This document shows, piece by piece, positions 1 to 9,330 of a stretch of DNA of 64,000 bases. The stretch comes from Nocardioides sp. BGMRC 2183 (GTDB taxonomy: Bacteria; Actinomycetota; Actinomycetes; Propionibacteriales; Nocardioidaceae). Under the pieces are notes generated by a model. It did not search any database. It saw only the letters and a list, made by a program, of their open reading frames with translations, and had not been told where the DNA came from. Position 1 is the first letter of the stretch. Each line of letters begins with the position of its first letter. The position numbers and the translations under genes were made by a program. Location of the stretch: the NCBI GenBank assembly GCA_008123405.1, contig VSSA01000004.1, positions 248,001 to 312,000 on the forward strand, in the 5' to 3' direction.

Positions 1-2
1 AG

Positions 3-2252
3 GGTGACGACGCCGATCGGTCGGAGGGCGGCACGTCCTCCCGCCGTCGCCGTCGGCGGCGACGCGAGGGCGAGGGCGGCGGCGACGGTGGCGACGACCC
101 GCAGAACACGGTGACCAAGGTCCGACGCGCGCGCAGTGCGGAGGACGAGATCACCGCGGTCTCCGGTTCGACCCGTCTGGAGGCGAAGAAGCAGCGCCGC
201 CGTGAGGGTCGCGAGGCGGGCCGCCGTCGGGCTCCGATCATCAGCGAGGCGGAGTTCCTGGCGCGTCGCGAGGCGGTCGACCGGGTGATGGTGATCCGGC
301 AGCGCAAGGATCTGACGCAGATCGGCGTGCTGGAGGACAAGGTCCTCGTCGAGCACTACGTGGCCCGGGAGTCGCAGACCTCCCTGATCGGCAACATCTA
401 CCTCGGCCGGGTGCAGAACGTGCTCCCGTCGATGGAGGCCGCCTTCATCGACATCGGCAAGGGCCGCAACGCGGTCCTCTACGCCGGCGAGGTCAACTGG
501 TCGGCGCTGGGCCACAAGGAGGGCCAGCCCCGCAAGATCGAGTCGGTGCTCTCCTCGGGCCAGACGGTGCTGGTGCAGGTCAGCAAGGACCCGATCGGCC
601 ACAAGGGCGCACGCCTGACCAGTCAGATCAGCCTCGCCGGTCGCTTCCTGGTCTATGTCCCCGACGGCACTACGTCAGGTATCTCCCGCAAGCTGCCCGA
701 CACCGAGCGGGCCCGCCTGAAGGCGCTGCTCAAGGAGATCGTCCCCGAGTCGGCCGGCGTGATCGTCCGGACCGCCGCCGAGGGGGCGGCCGAGGAGGAG
801 CTCACCCGCGACGTCGAGCGCCTCAAGGCCCGCTGGGAGGACGTCGAGGCGAAGGCCGCGAAGGGCAATGCGCCCCAGCTGTTGTACGGCGAGCCCGACC
901 TGACCCTCAAGGTCGTCCGGGACCTCTTCACCGAGGACTTCTCCAAGCTGGTGATCCAGGGCGAGGACGCCTGGTCCACCGTCAGCTCGTACGTCGAGCA
1001 CGTGGCACCCGACCTCGCCGAGCGGCTCGAGCACCACCAGCCCGACGCGGGCGGGGACGTGTTCGCGACGTACCGGATCGACGAGCAGATCGCCAAGGGT
1101 CTGGACCGCAAGGTCTGGCTCCCCTCGGGCGGGTCGCTGATCATCGACCGCACCGAGGCGATGACCGTCGTCGACGTCAACACCGGCAAGTTCACCGGCT
1201 CCGGGGGGAACCTCGAGGAGACGGTCACCAAGAACAACCTGGAGGCCGCTGAGGAGATCGTCCGTCAGCTCCGGCTGCGTGACATCGGCGGCATCATCGT
1301 CGTCGACTTCATCGACATGGTGCTCGAGTCCAACCGCGACCTGGTGCTGCGGCGCCTGGTCGAGTGCCTGGGCCGCGACCGCACGCGACACCAGGTCGCC
1401 GAGGTCACCTCGCTCGGCCTGGTCCAGATGACCCGGAAGCGGATCGGCACCGGGCTGCTCGAGGCGTTCAGCGAGAACTGCCCGCACTGCCAGGGCCGCG
1501 GCCTCGTGGTCCACGACATGCCGGTCGAGCCGAAGCGCGGCGGCGGCAACGACGGCGACGGGGAGTCTCGTCGCGGACGTCGACGCCGAGGCAAGGGCCA
1601 GGGCCAGGGCGACCAGGACGGCAGCCAGTCGAACGGTCAGTCGAACGGCGCCGACAGTGGCCAGTCCGCCGTCCCGTCGCCGACGTACGTCGCCGCGATG
1701 GCCAACACCCATCCGCCGGTCGCCGAGTCGGAGCCTGCCGACGAGCCCGCAGCCGAGCCCGCAGCCGAGCCCGCCGCCGAGCAGCCTGCCGAGCAGCCCG
1801 CCGAGCAGCCCGCCGAGCAGCCCGCCGAGCAGCCCGCCGAGCAGCCCGCCGAGCAGCAGGCACCGGAGCCGCAGCAGACGTCCCCGGAGCCGCCGGCACC
1901 GGCCGAGGAGCCGGCCCCGGCCAAGCCGAAAACCACGGTGGTCACCCAGACCCGTCGCCGGGCTGCCCGGCGCCCCGCAGGGCCGCCGGCCGGCAGTGAG
2001 AGCACCGCCGTGCCGACCACCAGCCCCGCGACCCCCGAGCCGACCCCCGAGCCGCCGGAGTCGCCGGTGACCGGTTCGATCGGGCAGCCGCCGGCCGACG
2101 GTGCGGTGGAGCCAGCCGTCTTCTCCGTGGACCCGGCCAGCGAGACCGCGCAGGCGGTTGCCGACAGTGCCGAGCCAGCCGACGAGCCCCCCGCCGAGGA
2201 GCCCACGGTCGAGCACGTGCCGATCAAGAAAAAGGGCTCGCGCAAGCGGTGA
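3..2252 (+). CDS. rne: Ribonuclease E/G, 5'-truncated by window edge
   Basis: Endoribonuclease of the RNase E/G family, which processes rRNA precursors and turns over mRNA. The frame is open without a stop from the first bases, so the gene begins upstream; the GTG at 111 is an internal valine codon. An S1-type RNA-binding stretch (NIYLGRVQNVLPSMEAAFID) lies near 390-460, the catalytic acidic motifs VVDVNTGKF near 1170 and VVDFIDM near 1300, and the zinc-link CPHC at 1479-1490. The 5' part visible (1-110) is Arg/Gly/Asp-rich and the C-terminal 250 residues are disordered, Pro/Ala/Glu-rich, containing six EQPA repeats and an Arg/Lys-rich end. N- and C-terminal disordered arms around a central catalytic core are usual for actinobacterial RNase E. 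A probable terminator-type hairpin and the rplU promoter follow the stop codon. Confidence 0.95.
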   Translation, partial: GDDADRSEGGTSSRRRRRRRREGEGGGDGGDDPQNTVTKVRRARSAEDEITAVSGSTRLEAKKQRRREGREAGRRRAPIISEAEFLARREAVDRVMVIRQRKDLTQIGVLEDKVLVEHYVARESQTSLIGNIYLGRVQNVLPSMEAAFIDIGKGRNAVLYAGEVNWSALGHKEGQPRKIESVLSSGQTVLVQVSKDPIGHKGARLTSQISLAGRFLVYVPDGTTSGISRKLPDTERARLKALLKEIVPESAGVIVRTAAEGAAEEELTRDVERLKARWEDVEAKAAKGNAPQLLYGEPDLTLKVVRDLFTEDFSKLVIQGEDAWSTVSSYVEHVAPDLAERLEHHQPDAGGDVFATYRIDEQIAKGLDRKVWLPSGGSLIIDRTEAMTVVDVNTGKFTGSGGNLEETVTKNNLEAAEEIVRQLRLRDIGGIIVVDFIDMVLESNRDLVLRRLVECLGRDRTRHQVAEVTSLGLVQMTRKRIGTGLLEAFSENCPHCQGRGLVVHDMPVEPKRGGGNDGDGESRRGRRRRGKGQGQGDQDGSQSNGQSNGADSGQSAVPSPTYVAAMANTHPPVAESEPADEPAAEPAAEPAAEQPAEQPAEQPAEQPAEQPAEQPAEQQAPEPQQTSPEPPAPAEEPAPAKPKTTVVTQTRRRAARRPAGPPAGSESTAVPTTSPATPEPTPEPPESPVTGSIGQPPADGAVEPAVFSVDPASETAQAVADSAEPADEPPAEEPTVEHVPIKKKGSRKR
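1779..1850 (+). repeat. Six tandem 12-bp repeats inside the RNase E/G tail
   Basis: Six head-to-tail copies of GAGCAGCCCGCC (the first with one T) encode EQPA repeated six times, followed by a variant EQQA. The period is a multiple of three, so copy-number changes would keep the reading frame. The repeat lies in the disordered C-terminal tail, not the catalytic core. Confidence 0.9.
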
Positions 2253-2254
2253 TC

Positions 2255-2298
2255 CGGATGGCGGCCCGCCTCGTTTTGCCGGGACGGACCGCCATCCG
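2255..2298 (+). terminator. Inverted repeat after RNase E/G, overlapping the rplU promoter
   Basis: A perfect 10-bp inverted repeat (CGGATGGCGG at 2255-2264 and CCGCCATCCG at 2289-2298) starts three bases after the stop codon. Inside it CCCG (2265-2268) can pair with CGGG (2280-2283). No T run follows, so termination is plausible but not certain. The right arm lies in the spacer of the predicted rplU promoter, so a DNA-binding role is an alternative. Confidence 0.45.
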
Positions 2299-2304
2299 TA
2301 CTAT
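2276..2304 (+). promoter_or_regulatory. Predicted promoter of rplU-rpmA
   Basis: TTGCCG (2276-2281), a 17-base spacer, and TACTAT (2299-2304) fit the vegetative sigma-factor consensus well. The predicted start is near 2310-2311, leaving about 150 bases of untranslated leader before rplU. Confidence 0.6.
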
Positions 2305-2309
2305 TGATC

Positions 2310-2334
2310 GTCGGTGCGCCCCACGTGCGCCGAC
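2310..2334 (+). promoter_or_regulatory. Hairpin at the start of the rplU leader
   Basis: Bases 2310-2319 and 2325-2334 form a 10-bp stem (two G-U pairs) with a 5-base loop (CCCCA). It begins at the predicted transcription start. It could stabilise the mRNA 5' end or act as a ribosomal-protein leader; L21 leaders are known in Firmicutes, but equivalence here is only inference. Confidence 0.35.
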
Positions 2335-2460
2335 CTGCTGCTGGAAGCTCCGGCCGACACCCGTCATCGGACCCGAGGTTCGACGGCGCGATGTGCTGCG
2401 GAGGCGGGTAGCAGACGTTGGACCCAAGAGTTTGTTCAGTCAGGACCGAAGGAGACCGCG

Positions 2461-2763
2461 GTGTACGCGATCGTGCGCGCAGGCGCCAAGCAGGAGAAGG
2501 TCGCCGTCGGCGACGTCATCGAGATCGACAAGGTCTCCACGCCTGTCGGTGACTCCCTGACCCTTCCGGTGGTCATGGCGGTCGACGGTGACAACGTCAC
2601 CACCACCGGCCTGGACAAGGCCGCGGTGACCGTCGAGGTCCTCGCCGCCACCAAGGGCCCGAAGATCGTCATCCAGAAGTACAAGAACAAGACCGGCTAC
2701 AAGAAGCGCCAGGGGCACCGCCAGCGGTACACCCAGGTCAAGGTCACCGACATCAAGCTCTGA
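2461..2763 (+). CDS. rplU: Ribosomal protein L21 (bL21)
   Basis: Large-subunit protein bL21, 100 residues, the usual length. It starts [13 protein letters not shown] and ends with the basic rRNA-binding segment [19 protein letters not shown] followed by VKVTDIKL. The GTG at 2461 is chosen because AAGGAG (about 2450) sits at the right distance and the upstream in-frame extension has no L21 similarity. It forms an operon with rpmA 36 bases downstream, the standard L21-L27 pair upstream of obgE. Confidence 0.97.
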   Translation: MYAIVRAGAKQEKVAVGDVIEIDKVSTPVGDSLTLPVVMAVDGDNVTTTGLDKAAVTVEVLAATKGPKIVIQKYKNKTGYKKRQGHRQRYTQVKVTDIKL

Positions 2764-2799
2764 GCATCCGCTCGCTCACGATCCAGAAGGACTGAAGAG

Positions 2800-3054
2800 A
2801 TGGCACACAAGAAGGGTGCGGCGTCTACCAAGAACGGCCGCGACTCCAACGCCCAGCGTCTCGGCGTGAAGCGGTTCGGCGGCCAGCTGGTCAACGCCGG
2901 CGAGATCATCGTCCGCCAGCGGGGCACCCACTTCCACCCCGGATCCGGCGTGGGTCGCGGCGGTGACGACACCCTGTTCGCGCTCGTCGGCGGCAACGTC
3001 GAGTTCGGCAAGAAGCGCGGCCGCAAGGTCGTCAACATCGTTCCGGCGGAGTGA
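2800..3054 (+). CDS. rpmA: Ribosomal protein L27 (bL27)
   Basis: Large-subunit protein bL27, 84 residues; its N-terminus reaches the peptidyl-transferase centre. It starts [20 protein letters not shown] and carries the family signature [17 protein letters not shown]. There is no Firmicute-type cleavable N-terminal extension. A Shine-Dalgarno AGAAGGA lies about 7 bases before the ATG. A strong hairpin 28 bases after the stop separates it from obgE. Confidence 0.97.
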   Translation: MAHKKGAASTKNGRDSNAQRLGVKRFGGQLVNAGEIIVRQRGTHFHPGSGVGRGGDDTLFALVGGNVEFGKKRGRKVVNIVPAE

Positions 3055-3082
3055 CCTGACGCTCCACCGTTCGACTTCGTGG

Positions 3083-3108
3083 AAGGGCGTCCCGGTGGGA
3101 CGCCCTTT
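3083..3108 (+). terminator. Rho-independent-type terminator after rpmA
   Basis: An 11-bp perfect stem (3083-3093 with 3097-3107) closes a 3-base loop GGT; the stem ends in TTT and is followed by CGCTATTT. The short T run suggests partial termination, letting some transcription reach obgE. Confidence 0.75.
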
Positions 3109-3174
3109 CGCTATTTGGTCTGGAGGCTCGTGCCACGAGGGCCTCGACCACCGACTGACTGAGAGACTGATCCC

Positions 3175-4740
3175 ATGGCTGTGCCCACCTTCGTCGACCA
3201 GGTGACCCTCCACGTCGCGGCAGGTCGCGGCGGCAACGGTGTCGCTTCGGTGCACCGCGAGAAGTTCAAGCCGCTCGGTGGACCGGACGGTGGCAACGGC
3301 GGGCCCGGCGGCTCGGTGATCCTGCGGGTGGATCCCGACGTCACCACGCTGCTGGACTATCACCACAGCCCCAAGCGGCGCGCCGAGCACGGCGGCCACG
3401 GCGCGGGCGGTCGCCGCAACGGGGCGCACGGCTCCGACCTGGTGCTCCCGGTCCCCGACGGCACCGTGGTCTCCCGTCCGGACGGCACCGTTCTCGCCGA
3501 CCTGGTCGGCGCCGGCACCGAGCTGGTCATCGCCGAAGGTGGCCACGGCGGCCTGGGCAACGCCGCGCTCGCCTCCAAGGCCCGCAAGGCGCCCGGTTTC
3601 GCGCTGCTCGGTGAGCCCGGCGACGAGCTGGAGATCGTGCTCGAGCTCAAGGTGGTCGCCGACATCGGACTGGTCGGCTTCCCGAGCGCCGGGAAGTCCA
3701 GTCTGATCGCCGCGATCTCCCGGGCCCGGCCCAAGATCGCCGACTACCCGTTCACCACGCTGGTCCCCAACCTCGGCGTGGTCACCGCCGGCGACACGGT
3801 CTTCACCGTCGCCGACGTCCCCGGGCTGATCGAGGGGGCTGCCGAGGGCCGCGGACTCGGCCACGACTTCCTGCGTCACATCGAGCGATGCGCCGCCCTG
3901 GTGCACGTGCTCGACACCGCGACCCTGGAGCCCGGTCGCAACCCGGTCGACGACCTCGACATCATCGAGGCCGAGCTGAGCCGGTACGGCGGCCTCGACG
4001 ACCGCCCGCGCCTGGTCGCGCTGAACAAGGTCGACGTACCCGATGGTCGCGGCATCGCCGAGATGGTCGAGGAGGAGATCGAGCAGCGCGGGTGGCGGGT
4101 CTTCGAGATCTCCGCGGTCAGTGGCGAGGGCACTCGTGAGCTGGTCTTCGCGATGGCCGAGATCGTGCTGGCGGCGCGCGCCGAGCGGGCCGAGGAGGTG
4201 GCCGAGCGGATCGTGCTCCGGCCCCCGTCGGTGGGCGGCGAGGACTTCACCGTCACCAAGACCGGCGCCGGGTGGCGGGTGCGCGGGAAGCGGCCCGAGC
4301 GCTGGGTGCGGCAGACCGACTTCAGCAACGACGAGGCAGTCGGCTACCTGGCCGACCGACTCAACCGACTCGGCGTCGAGGAGCGGCTCCTGGCGATGGG
4401 CGCTGTCGAGGGCGACGCTGTGCTGATCGGTCACCCCGACGACGCGGTGGTCTTCGACTTCAAGCCCGGCGTGGACGCGGGGGCGGAGAACCTCGCCCGC
4501 CGCGGCGAGGACCACCGGTTCAGCGAGTCCCGGCCCGCCGCCGAGCGGCGCCGAGAGATCCAGGAGCAGATGGCTGGACGCGGGGAGAGCGAGACCCGCG
4601 CCGATGTGGCTCGCCGGATCGACCGCCCCGAGGTGTACGGACCCACGTCGTACGAGATTGGATCCGAGGAGGACCCCGACCTCTCCGAGAGCATCAGCGA
4701 CGAAGAGGCCTGGCTGGAGGAGGACCCCGGTGACCGATGA
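3175..4740 (+). CDS. obgE: Obg-family GTPase (ObgE/CgtA)
   Basis: Essential ribosome-associated GTPase linked to 50S maturation and stress signalling. The 521-residue protein has the glycine-rich Obg fold (about 1-158: [25 protein letters not shown]), a G domain with G1 GFPSAGKSS (about 165) and G3 [16 protein letters not shown] as G4, and a C-terminal OCT domain (about 345-425). A further acidic tail of about 95 residues goes beyond the minimal E. coli-type protein; long tails are common in actinobacteria. Its TGA overlaps the GTG start of proB by 11 bases, indicating translational coupling. Confidence 0.96.
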   Translation: MAVPTFVDQVTLHVAAGRGGNGVASVHREKFKPLGGPDGGNGGPGGSVILRVDPDVTTLLDYHHSPKRRAEHGGHGAGGRRNGAHGSDLVLPVPDGTVVSRPDGTVLADLVGAGTELVIAEGGHGGLGNAALASKARKAPGFALLGEPGDELEIVLELKVVADIGLVGFPSAGKSSLIAAISRARPKIADYPFTTLVPNLGVVTAGDTVFTVADVPGLIEGAAEGRGLGHDFLRHIERCAALVHVLDTATLEPGRNPVDDLDIIEAELSRYGGLDDRPRLVALNKVDVPDGRGIAEMVEEEIEQRGWRVFEISAVSGEGTRELVFAMAEIVLAARAERAEEVAERIVLRPPSVGGEDFTVTKTGAGWRVRGKRPERWVRQTDFSNDEAVGYLADRLNRLGVEERLLAMGAVEGDAVLIGHPDDAVVFDFKPGVDAGAENLARRGEDHRFSESRPAAERRREIQEQMAGRGESETRADVARRIDRPEVYGPTSYEIGSEEDPDLSESISDEEAWLEEDPGDR

Positions 4741-5875
4741 CGTCACCGCGGTCGCCGACTCCGCGCTGCGCGAGCAGGTGAGTGCCGCGCGGCGGGTCGT
4801 GGTCAAGGTCGGTTCGTCCTCGCTGACGACCGCCGCGGGCGGGATCGATCCCGACCGGGTCCGGACCTTGGTCGACGCGGTGGCCGCCGTCCGGGAGCGG
4901 GGGAGCGAGGTCGTGCTGGTCTCCTCCGGAGCGATCGCCGCCGGACTGGCTCCGCTCGGGCTCAAGCGCCGCCCGCGGGGCCTGGCCGCCCAGCAGGCGG
5001 CCGCGTCGGTGGGGCAGGGCCTGCTGGTGCACCGCTACACCGAGGAGCTCGCGCGCCACGAGATCACCGCCGGCCAGGTGCTGCTGACCCTGGACGACGT
5101 GACCCGACGCTCGCACTATCGCAACGCCCACCAGACCTTCACCAAGCTGCTCGAGCTCGGCGTGCTGCCGATCGTCAACGAGAACGACACGGTGGCCACC
5201 ACCGAGATCCGTTTCGGCGACAACGACCGTCTGGCCGCGCTGGTCGCCCACCTGGTCCACGCCGACCTGCTGGTGCTGCTCTCCGACGTCGACGGTCTCT
5301 ACGACGGGCCGCCTCACCGCGAGGGCACCCGGCTGATCGGGGAGGTCGTGACCCCTGCGGACCTGGCGGAGGTCACCATCGGGGCCGCCGGCGCTGCTGG
5401 CGTCGGCACGGGCGGGATGGCCACCAAGGTCGAGGCGGCGGCGATCGCGACAGGAGCCGGCATCCCCGTGGTCCTGACCTCGGCGCAGCACGCCGGCGAG
5501 GCGCTGCGCGGCGGCCCGACGGGCACCCTCTTCCACGCCACCGGACGGCGGCGTCCGACCCGACTGCTCTGGCTGCGTCACGCCACTGAAGGCAAGGGCG
5601 CGGTGCGGCTCGACGCCGGCGCCGTACGGGCGGTCGTCGATCGACGTGCGTCGCTGCTGGCGGCGGGCATCACCGAGGTGCTCGGCGACTTCACCGCCGG
5701 CGACCCGATCGACCTGGTCGGCCCCGACGGTGCCGCTGTCGCCCGTGGACTGGTCAACTTCGACGCCGCCGAGCTGCCGCACCTCCTCGGCCGCTCGTCG
5801 AAGGAGCTCAAGCGTGAGCTCGGCGCCGCCTACGAGCGCGAGATCGTCCACCGCGACGACCTGGTGCTGCTCTGA
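4730..5875 (+). CDS. proB: Glutamate 5-kinase
   Basis: First step of proline synthesis: phosphorylates L-glutamate to gamma-glutamyl phosphate. The 381-residue protein has an N-terminal amino-acid kinase domain ([50 protein letters not shown]) and a C-terminal PUA domain (about 290-381). GTG 4730 gives the normal length ([14 protein letters not shown]) and lies inside the end of obgE. proA is not directly downstream, unlike many genomes. Confidence 0.95.
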   Translation: MTDDVTAVADSALREQVSAARRVVVKVGSSSLTTAAGGIDPDRVRTLVDAVAAVRERGSEVVLVSSGAIAAGLAPLGLKRRPRGLAAQQAAASVGQGLLVHRYTEELARHEITAGQVLLTLDDVTRRSHYRNAHQTFTKLLELGVLPIVNENDTVATTEIRFGDNDRLAALVAHLVHADLLVLLSDVDGLYDGPPHREGTRLIGEVVTPADLAEVTIGAAGAAGVGTGGMATKVEAAAIATGAGIPVVLTSAQHAGEALRGGPTGTLFHATGRRRPTRLLWLRHATEGKGAVRLDAGAVRAVVDRRASLLAAGITEVLGDFTAGDPIDLVGPDGAAVARGLVNFDAAELPHLLGRSSKELKRELGAAYEREIVHRDDLVLL

Positions 5876-5903
5876 CCCGGGCCGCCCGTACGCTGGACAC
5901 GCC

Positions 5904-7076
5904 ATGAACGACGCACCGACGGCCTACCTGGACCACGCCGCGACCACACCGATGGTCGAGGCAGCGGTCGAGGCGATGACGCGGCAGTTGCGCGACCTGG
6001 GCAATGCCAGCTCGCTGCACGCCTCCGGCCGGCGGGCCCGCCGCGTCGTCGAGGAGTCCCGCGAGTCGATCGCCCAGGCACTGGGGTCGCGTCCCGGCGA
6101 GGTGGTGTTCACCTCCGGCGGGACCGAGGCGGACAACCTGGCGCTGAAGGGCCTGTTCTGGCAGCGGCGCAGCGCGGAGCCGACCCGGAGCCGGATCCTG
6201 GCCTCCGCGATCGAGCACCACGCGGTGCTCGATCCGCTGGAGTGGTTGGCCGAGCACGAGGGCGCCATCCTGGACCTGGTCGCCGTCGATCGCGACGGTC
6301 GGCTCGACCTCGATGCGGTACGACGCACGCTGGAGGTGGCCCCCGACGAGATCGCCCTGATCAGCGTGATGTGGGCCAACAACGAGGTGGGCACGCTGCA
6401 GCCCCTGGACCAGGTGGTGGCGCTCGCGGGCGAGCGCGGCATCCCGGTGCACTCCGACGCGGTGCAGGCGCTCGGTGTGGTGCCGGTCGATTTCGCCGCC
6501 TCCGGCCTCGACGCACTTTCGCTGTCGGGCCACAAGATCGGCGGGCCGCAGGGGGTGGGTGCGCTGGTGGTGCGACGCGAGGTCGAGCTGACGCCGCTGC
6601 TGCACGGCGGCGGTCAGGAGCGCGACGTACGCAGCGGCACCCTGGACGTCCCCGCGATCGCGGGCTTCGCGGCAGCCGTCCAGGCCGCGGCGCAGCATCA
6701 GGCGACGCATGCTGCGCGGCTCCGCACGCTGCGTGCTCGGTTGGTGACGGCGGTGCAGGGCGCCGTCCCGGACGCGGTGCTCAACGGTGGCGAGGACGGG
6801 CTCCCCGGCATCGCCCACTTCACCTTCCCCGGCTGCGAGGGCGACTCGCTGCTGATGCTGCTCGACGCCCGCGGGATCGAGTGCTCCACCGGGTCGGCCT
6901 GCTCGGCCGGCGTACCGCAGCCCTCCCACGTGCTGCTCGCGATGGGACGGGACCCCGAGACCGCCCGCAGCTCGCTGCGGTTCAGCCTCGGCCACACCAG
7001 CACCGAGGCCGACGTCGACGCGCTCGGCGCGGCGATCGGCCCCTGCGTCGAGCGCGCCCGCGCGGCGTGGGCCTGA
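5904..7076 (+). CDS. Cysteine desulfurase (IscS/NifS family)
   Basis: PLP enzyme that takes sulfur from L-cysteine as an enzyme-bound persulfide and passes it to acceptors. The 390 residues start [16 protein letters not shown]. Visible are the PLP-binding SGHK motif (Lys211), the histidine stretch AIEHHAVL, and the active-site loop STGSACSAG with Cys333. The next gene, mnmA, needs exactly this kind of sulfur donor for tRNA 2-thiouridine; the same pair is adjacent in mycobacteria. The ATG at 5904 is preceded by TACGCT (5889-5894), so a very short 5' UTR is likely. Confidence 0.94.
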   Translation: MNDAPTAYLDHAATTPMVEAAVEAMTRQLRDLGNASSLHASGRRARRVVEESRESIAQALGSRPGEVVFTSGGTEADNLALKGLFWQRRSAEPTRSRILASAIEHHAVLDPLEWLAEHEGAILDLVAVDRDGRLDLDAVRRTLEVAPDEIALISVMWANNEVGTLQPLDQVVALAGERGIPVHSDAVQALGVVPVDFAASGLDALSLSGHKIGGPQGVGALVVRREVELTPLLHGGGQERDVRSGTLDVPAIAGFAAAVQAAAQHQATHAARLRTLRARLVTAVQGAVPDAVLNGGEDGLPGIAHFTFPGCEGDSLLMLLDARGIECSTGSACSAGVPQPSHVLLAMGRDPETARSSLRFSLGHTSTEADVDALGAAIGPCVERARAAWA

Positions 7077-7089
7077 GGGAGACCACCCG

Positions 7090-8214
7090 ATGAAGGTCGT
7101 CGCCGCCATGTCCGGTGGAGTGGACTCCGCCGTCGCCGCCGCCCGTGCCCACGAGGCCGGACACGAGGTGACCGGCATCCACCTTGCGCTCTCCCGTAAC
7201 CCGAAGTCCTACCGCTCCGGGGCGCGCGGCTGCTGCACCATCGAGGACGCCAACGACGCCCGTCGCGCCGCGGACGTGATCGGCATCCCGTTCTATGTCT
7301 GGGATCTCTCCGAGCGCTTCCATGCCGACGTGGTCGAGGACTTCATGGACACCTACGCGGCCGGGCAGACCCCCAATCCGTGCCTGCGCTGCAACGAGAA
7401 GATCAAGTTCGCCGCGGTCCTGGAACGGGCGCTGGCGTTGGGGTTCGACGCGGTCGCCACCGGTCACTACGCCCAGCTCCGCGACGGCGACGGAGGCCTG
7501 GAGCTGCACCGTGCGGTCGACGCGGGCAAGGACCAGTCCTACGTGCTGGGCGTCCTCGACGAGCATCAGCTGCGCCACTCGCTCTTCCCGCTCGGCGACA
7601 CCCCGAAGCCGCAGGTGCGCGAGGAGGCCGCGGCCCGTGGGCTGCTGGTCGCGGACAAGCCGGACAGCCATGACATCTGCTTCGTCGCCGACGGCGACAA
7701 CGCCGGCTGGCTGGAGGAGAAGCTCGCCGAGCGGTACGACGACGCCCCGTTCCTCACCCCGGGCCCGATCGTCGACGAGGTCACCGGCGAGACCCTCGGC
7801 GAGCACCGCGGCACCTACGGCTACACGATCGGACAGCGCAAGGGTCTGCGCCTCGGACGGCCGGCACCGGACGGGCGGCCGCGCTATGTCCTCGACATCG
7901 AGCCGGTGAGCAACACGGTCACCGTCGGTCCCCGCGAGCGGCTGGCCGTGACCCGGATCCACGGCACGTCGCCGCGCTGGTGCGGTGCGCCGCTGCCGAC
8001 CGACAGCGGACCGGCCGATGTCACCGTGCAGCTGCGCGCCCACGGCGCGGAGCATCGCGCGACCTGCCTCGTCGGGGCCGGCGGCGCCGAGGTGACGATC
8101 GACCTGATCGACCCAGCCCACGGCATCGCGCCCGGCCAGGCAGCGGTGATCTACGACGGCACCCGGGTGATCGGGTCGGCCACCATCACCCGCACCGAAC
8201 GAGCCGCCGGATGA
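7090..8214 (+). CDS. mnmA: tRNA-specific 2-thiouridylase MnmA
   Basis: Makes s2U34 in Glu, Gln and Lys tRNAs, using ATP and persulfide sulfur. The 374 residues begin [13 protein letters not shown], a PP-loop (SGGVDS, residues 8-13) for ATP. The two catalytic cysteines of the family are visible: Cys98 in [12 protein letters not shown] and Cys197 in DICFV. The C-terminal half contains the [16 protein letters not shown] region. It lies 13 bases after the cysteine desulfurase and overlaps the next gene by ATGA. Confidence 0.96.
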   Translation: MKVVAAMSGGVDSAVAAARAHEAGHEVTGIHLALSRNPKSYRSGARGCCTIEDANDARRAADVIGIPFYVWDLSERFHADVVEDFMDTYAAGQTPNPCLRCNEKIKFAAVLERALALGFDAVATGHYAQLRDGDGGLELHRAVDAGKDQSYVLGVLDEHQLRHSLFPLGDTPKPQVREEAAARGLLVADKPDSHDICFVADGDNAGWLEEKLAERYDDAPFLTPGPIVDEVTGETLGEHRGTYGYTIGQRKGLRLGRPAPDGRPRYVLDIEPVSNTVTVGPRERLAVTRIHGTSPRWCGAPLPTDSGPADVTVQLRAHGAEHRATCLVGAGGAEVTIDLIDPAHGIAPGQAAVIYDGTRVIGSATITRTERAAG

Positions 8215-9272
8215 CCGAGTCCATCGCGGAGCCGACTCCACGAGCGAGTGGCATCGGCTCCTTCCCCGGTGAACAGCAGCGTGACTACGACGAGGCGTTG
8301 CGCGTGGTGCTCGGTGAGCTGGCGGAGTCCGGCGACGGCCATGGGCTGCCGTTCGTGCCGGAAGTGCCCGGACGTGGCGCCATCGCCGGCATGACCGGTC
8401 GTACCCTCGGGCTCTTCGCCTCGGTGGGTCTCTGGGACGCCGACCTGCAGCCGGAGGGGTGGCGACTGACCGGCAGCAGCGGCGCCCCGCCGATCGACCA
8501 GCGGCGTGCCCGCAGCCTGCTCGGTCAGGACCTGGACAGCTGGGAGGAGCAGATCGCGGGATACCGCGGCCCGGTCAAGACCCAGATCGTCGGGCCGTGG
8601 ACGCTGGCCGCGACTGTCGAGCGTCCGCGGGGCGACAAGGTGCTCGCCGACCACGGTGCCCGGCGCGATCTCGCCCAGGCGCTGGCCGCCGCGGCCACCG
8701 AGCACGTCGGCGATCTGCGCCGCCGCACCCCGGGCGCGGACCGGATCGTGGTCCAGATCGACGAGCCCGCCCTTCCCGCGGTGCTCGCCGCACAGATCCC
8801 GACTGCCTCCGGCTTCGGGAAGCACCGGACGGTGCACCCGCCGGACGCCGATCAGGCGTTGCGGTGGCTGTGTGAGGCGGTGGCCGAGGCCGGCGCCGAA
8901 CCGTGGGTGCACTGCTGCGCCCCGGGCGCACCGATCGGCCTGCTCCGCGGGGCGGGCGCCCAGGGGGTGGCCGTCGACCTCGACCTAGTGGACGCCGCTG
9001 GTCACGACGCGTTGGCCCAGGCGCTGGAGGACGGCGTCGTGGTCGCGCTCGGCGTGGTTCCCACCCGGCAGGAGGCGCCGGGAGACAGGGCTGTGCTGGA
9101 GCGGGTGCAGCGCTGGTTCGACCTCACCGGCCTGGACCCCGCCGACCACAGGGCCCAGGTGGTGCTGACGCCGGCCTGTGGCCTTGCCGGCGCCACCGAC
9201 ACCCAGGCGCGCCGCGCGCTCCAGGTCGTCGTACGGGCAACCCGGGCACTCGCGGAGGCCTCCGCGGAGTGA
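8211..9272 (+). CDS. MetE-like (cobalamin-independent methionine synthase-type) protein
   Basis: 353 residues, matching only the C-terminal catalytic barrel of MetE (full MetE is about 750). The family's zinc ligands are recognisable: His234-Cys in VHCCAPGAP and Cys323 in TPACGL. It begins with GIGSFPG, typical of short archaeal/actinobacterial MetE-like proteins. Methyl donor and acceptor are unknown; without the N-terminal domain it probably does not use methyl-tetrahydrofolate the way MetE does. It overlaps mnmA by 4 bases and lies between mnmA and ligA, a place where mycobacteria carry conserved unknowns. Confidence 0.8.
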   Translation: MTESIAEPTPRASGIGSFPGEQQRDYDEALRVVLGELAESGDGHGLPFVPEVPGRGAIAGMTGRTLGLFASVGLWDADLQPEGWRLTGSSGAPPIDQRRARSLLGQDLDSWEEQIAGYRGPVKTQIVGPWTLAATVERPRGDKVLADHGARRDLAQALAAAATEHVGDLRRRTPGADRIVVQIDEPALPAVLAAQIPTASGFGKHRTVHPPDADQALRWLCEAVAEAGAEPWVHCCAPGAPIGLLRGAGAQGVAVDLDLVDAAGHDALAQALEDGVVVALGVVPTRQEAPGDRAVLERVQRWFDLTGLDPADHRAQVVLTPACGLAGATDTQARRALQVVVRATRALAEASAE

Positions 9273-9284
9273 GCCCGCGAACGC

Positions 9285-9320
9285 CGACGGCGGTCGCCCG
9301 TGAGTGGGCAACCGCCGTCG
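9285..9320. terminator. Bidirectional terminator between convergent genes
   Basis: GACGGCGGT (9286-9294) pairs with ACCGCCGTC (9311-9319), GCCC (9296-9299) with GGGC (9306-9309), with a single C/A mismatch and a 6-base loop. It lies between the convergent metE-like gene and the MFS gene. No long T run is present on either strand. Confidence 0.6.
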
Positions 9321-9330
9321 ACGGAGTGGG

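Noticed and set aside
111-113. GTG 111 as start of RNase E/G
   Set aside because: The frame is open to the window edge with the same Arg/Gly/Asp-rich composition, so the gene starts upstream.
1779-1850. CRISPR or non-coding satellite
   Set aside because: In-frame 12-bp repeats within the RNase E/G coding region.
675-2216. Long antisense open frame opposite RNase E/G
   Set aside because: Low-complexity Leu/Arg/Gly product; open only because of GC-rich third codon positions.
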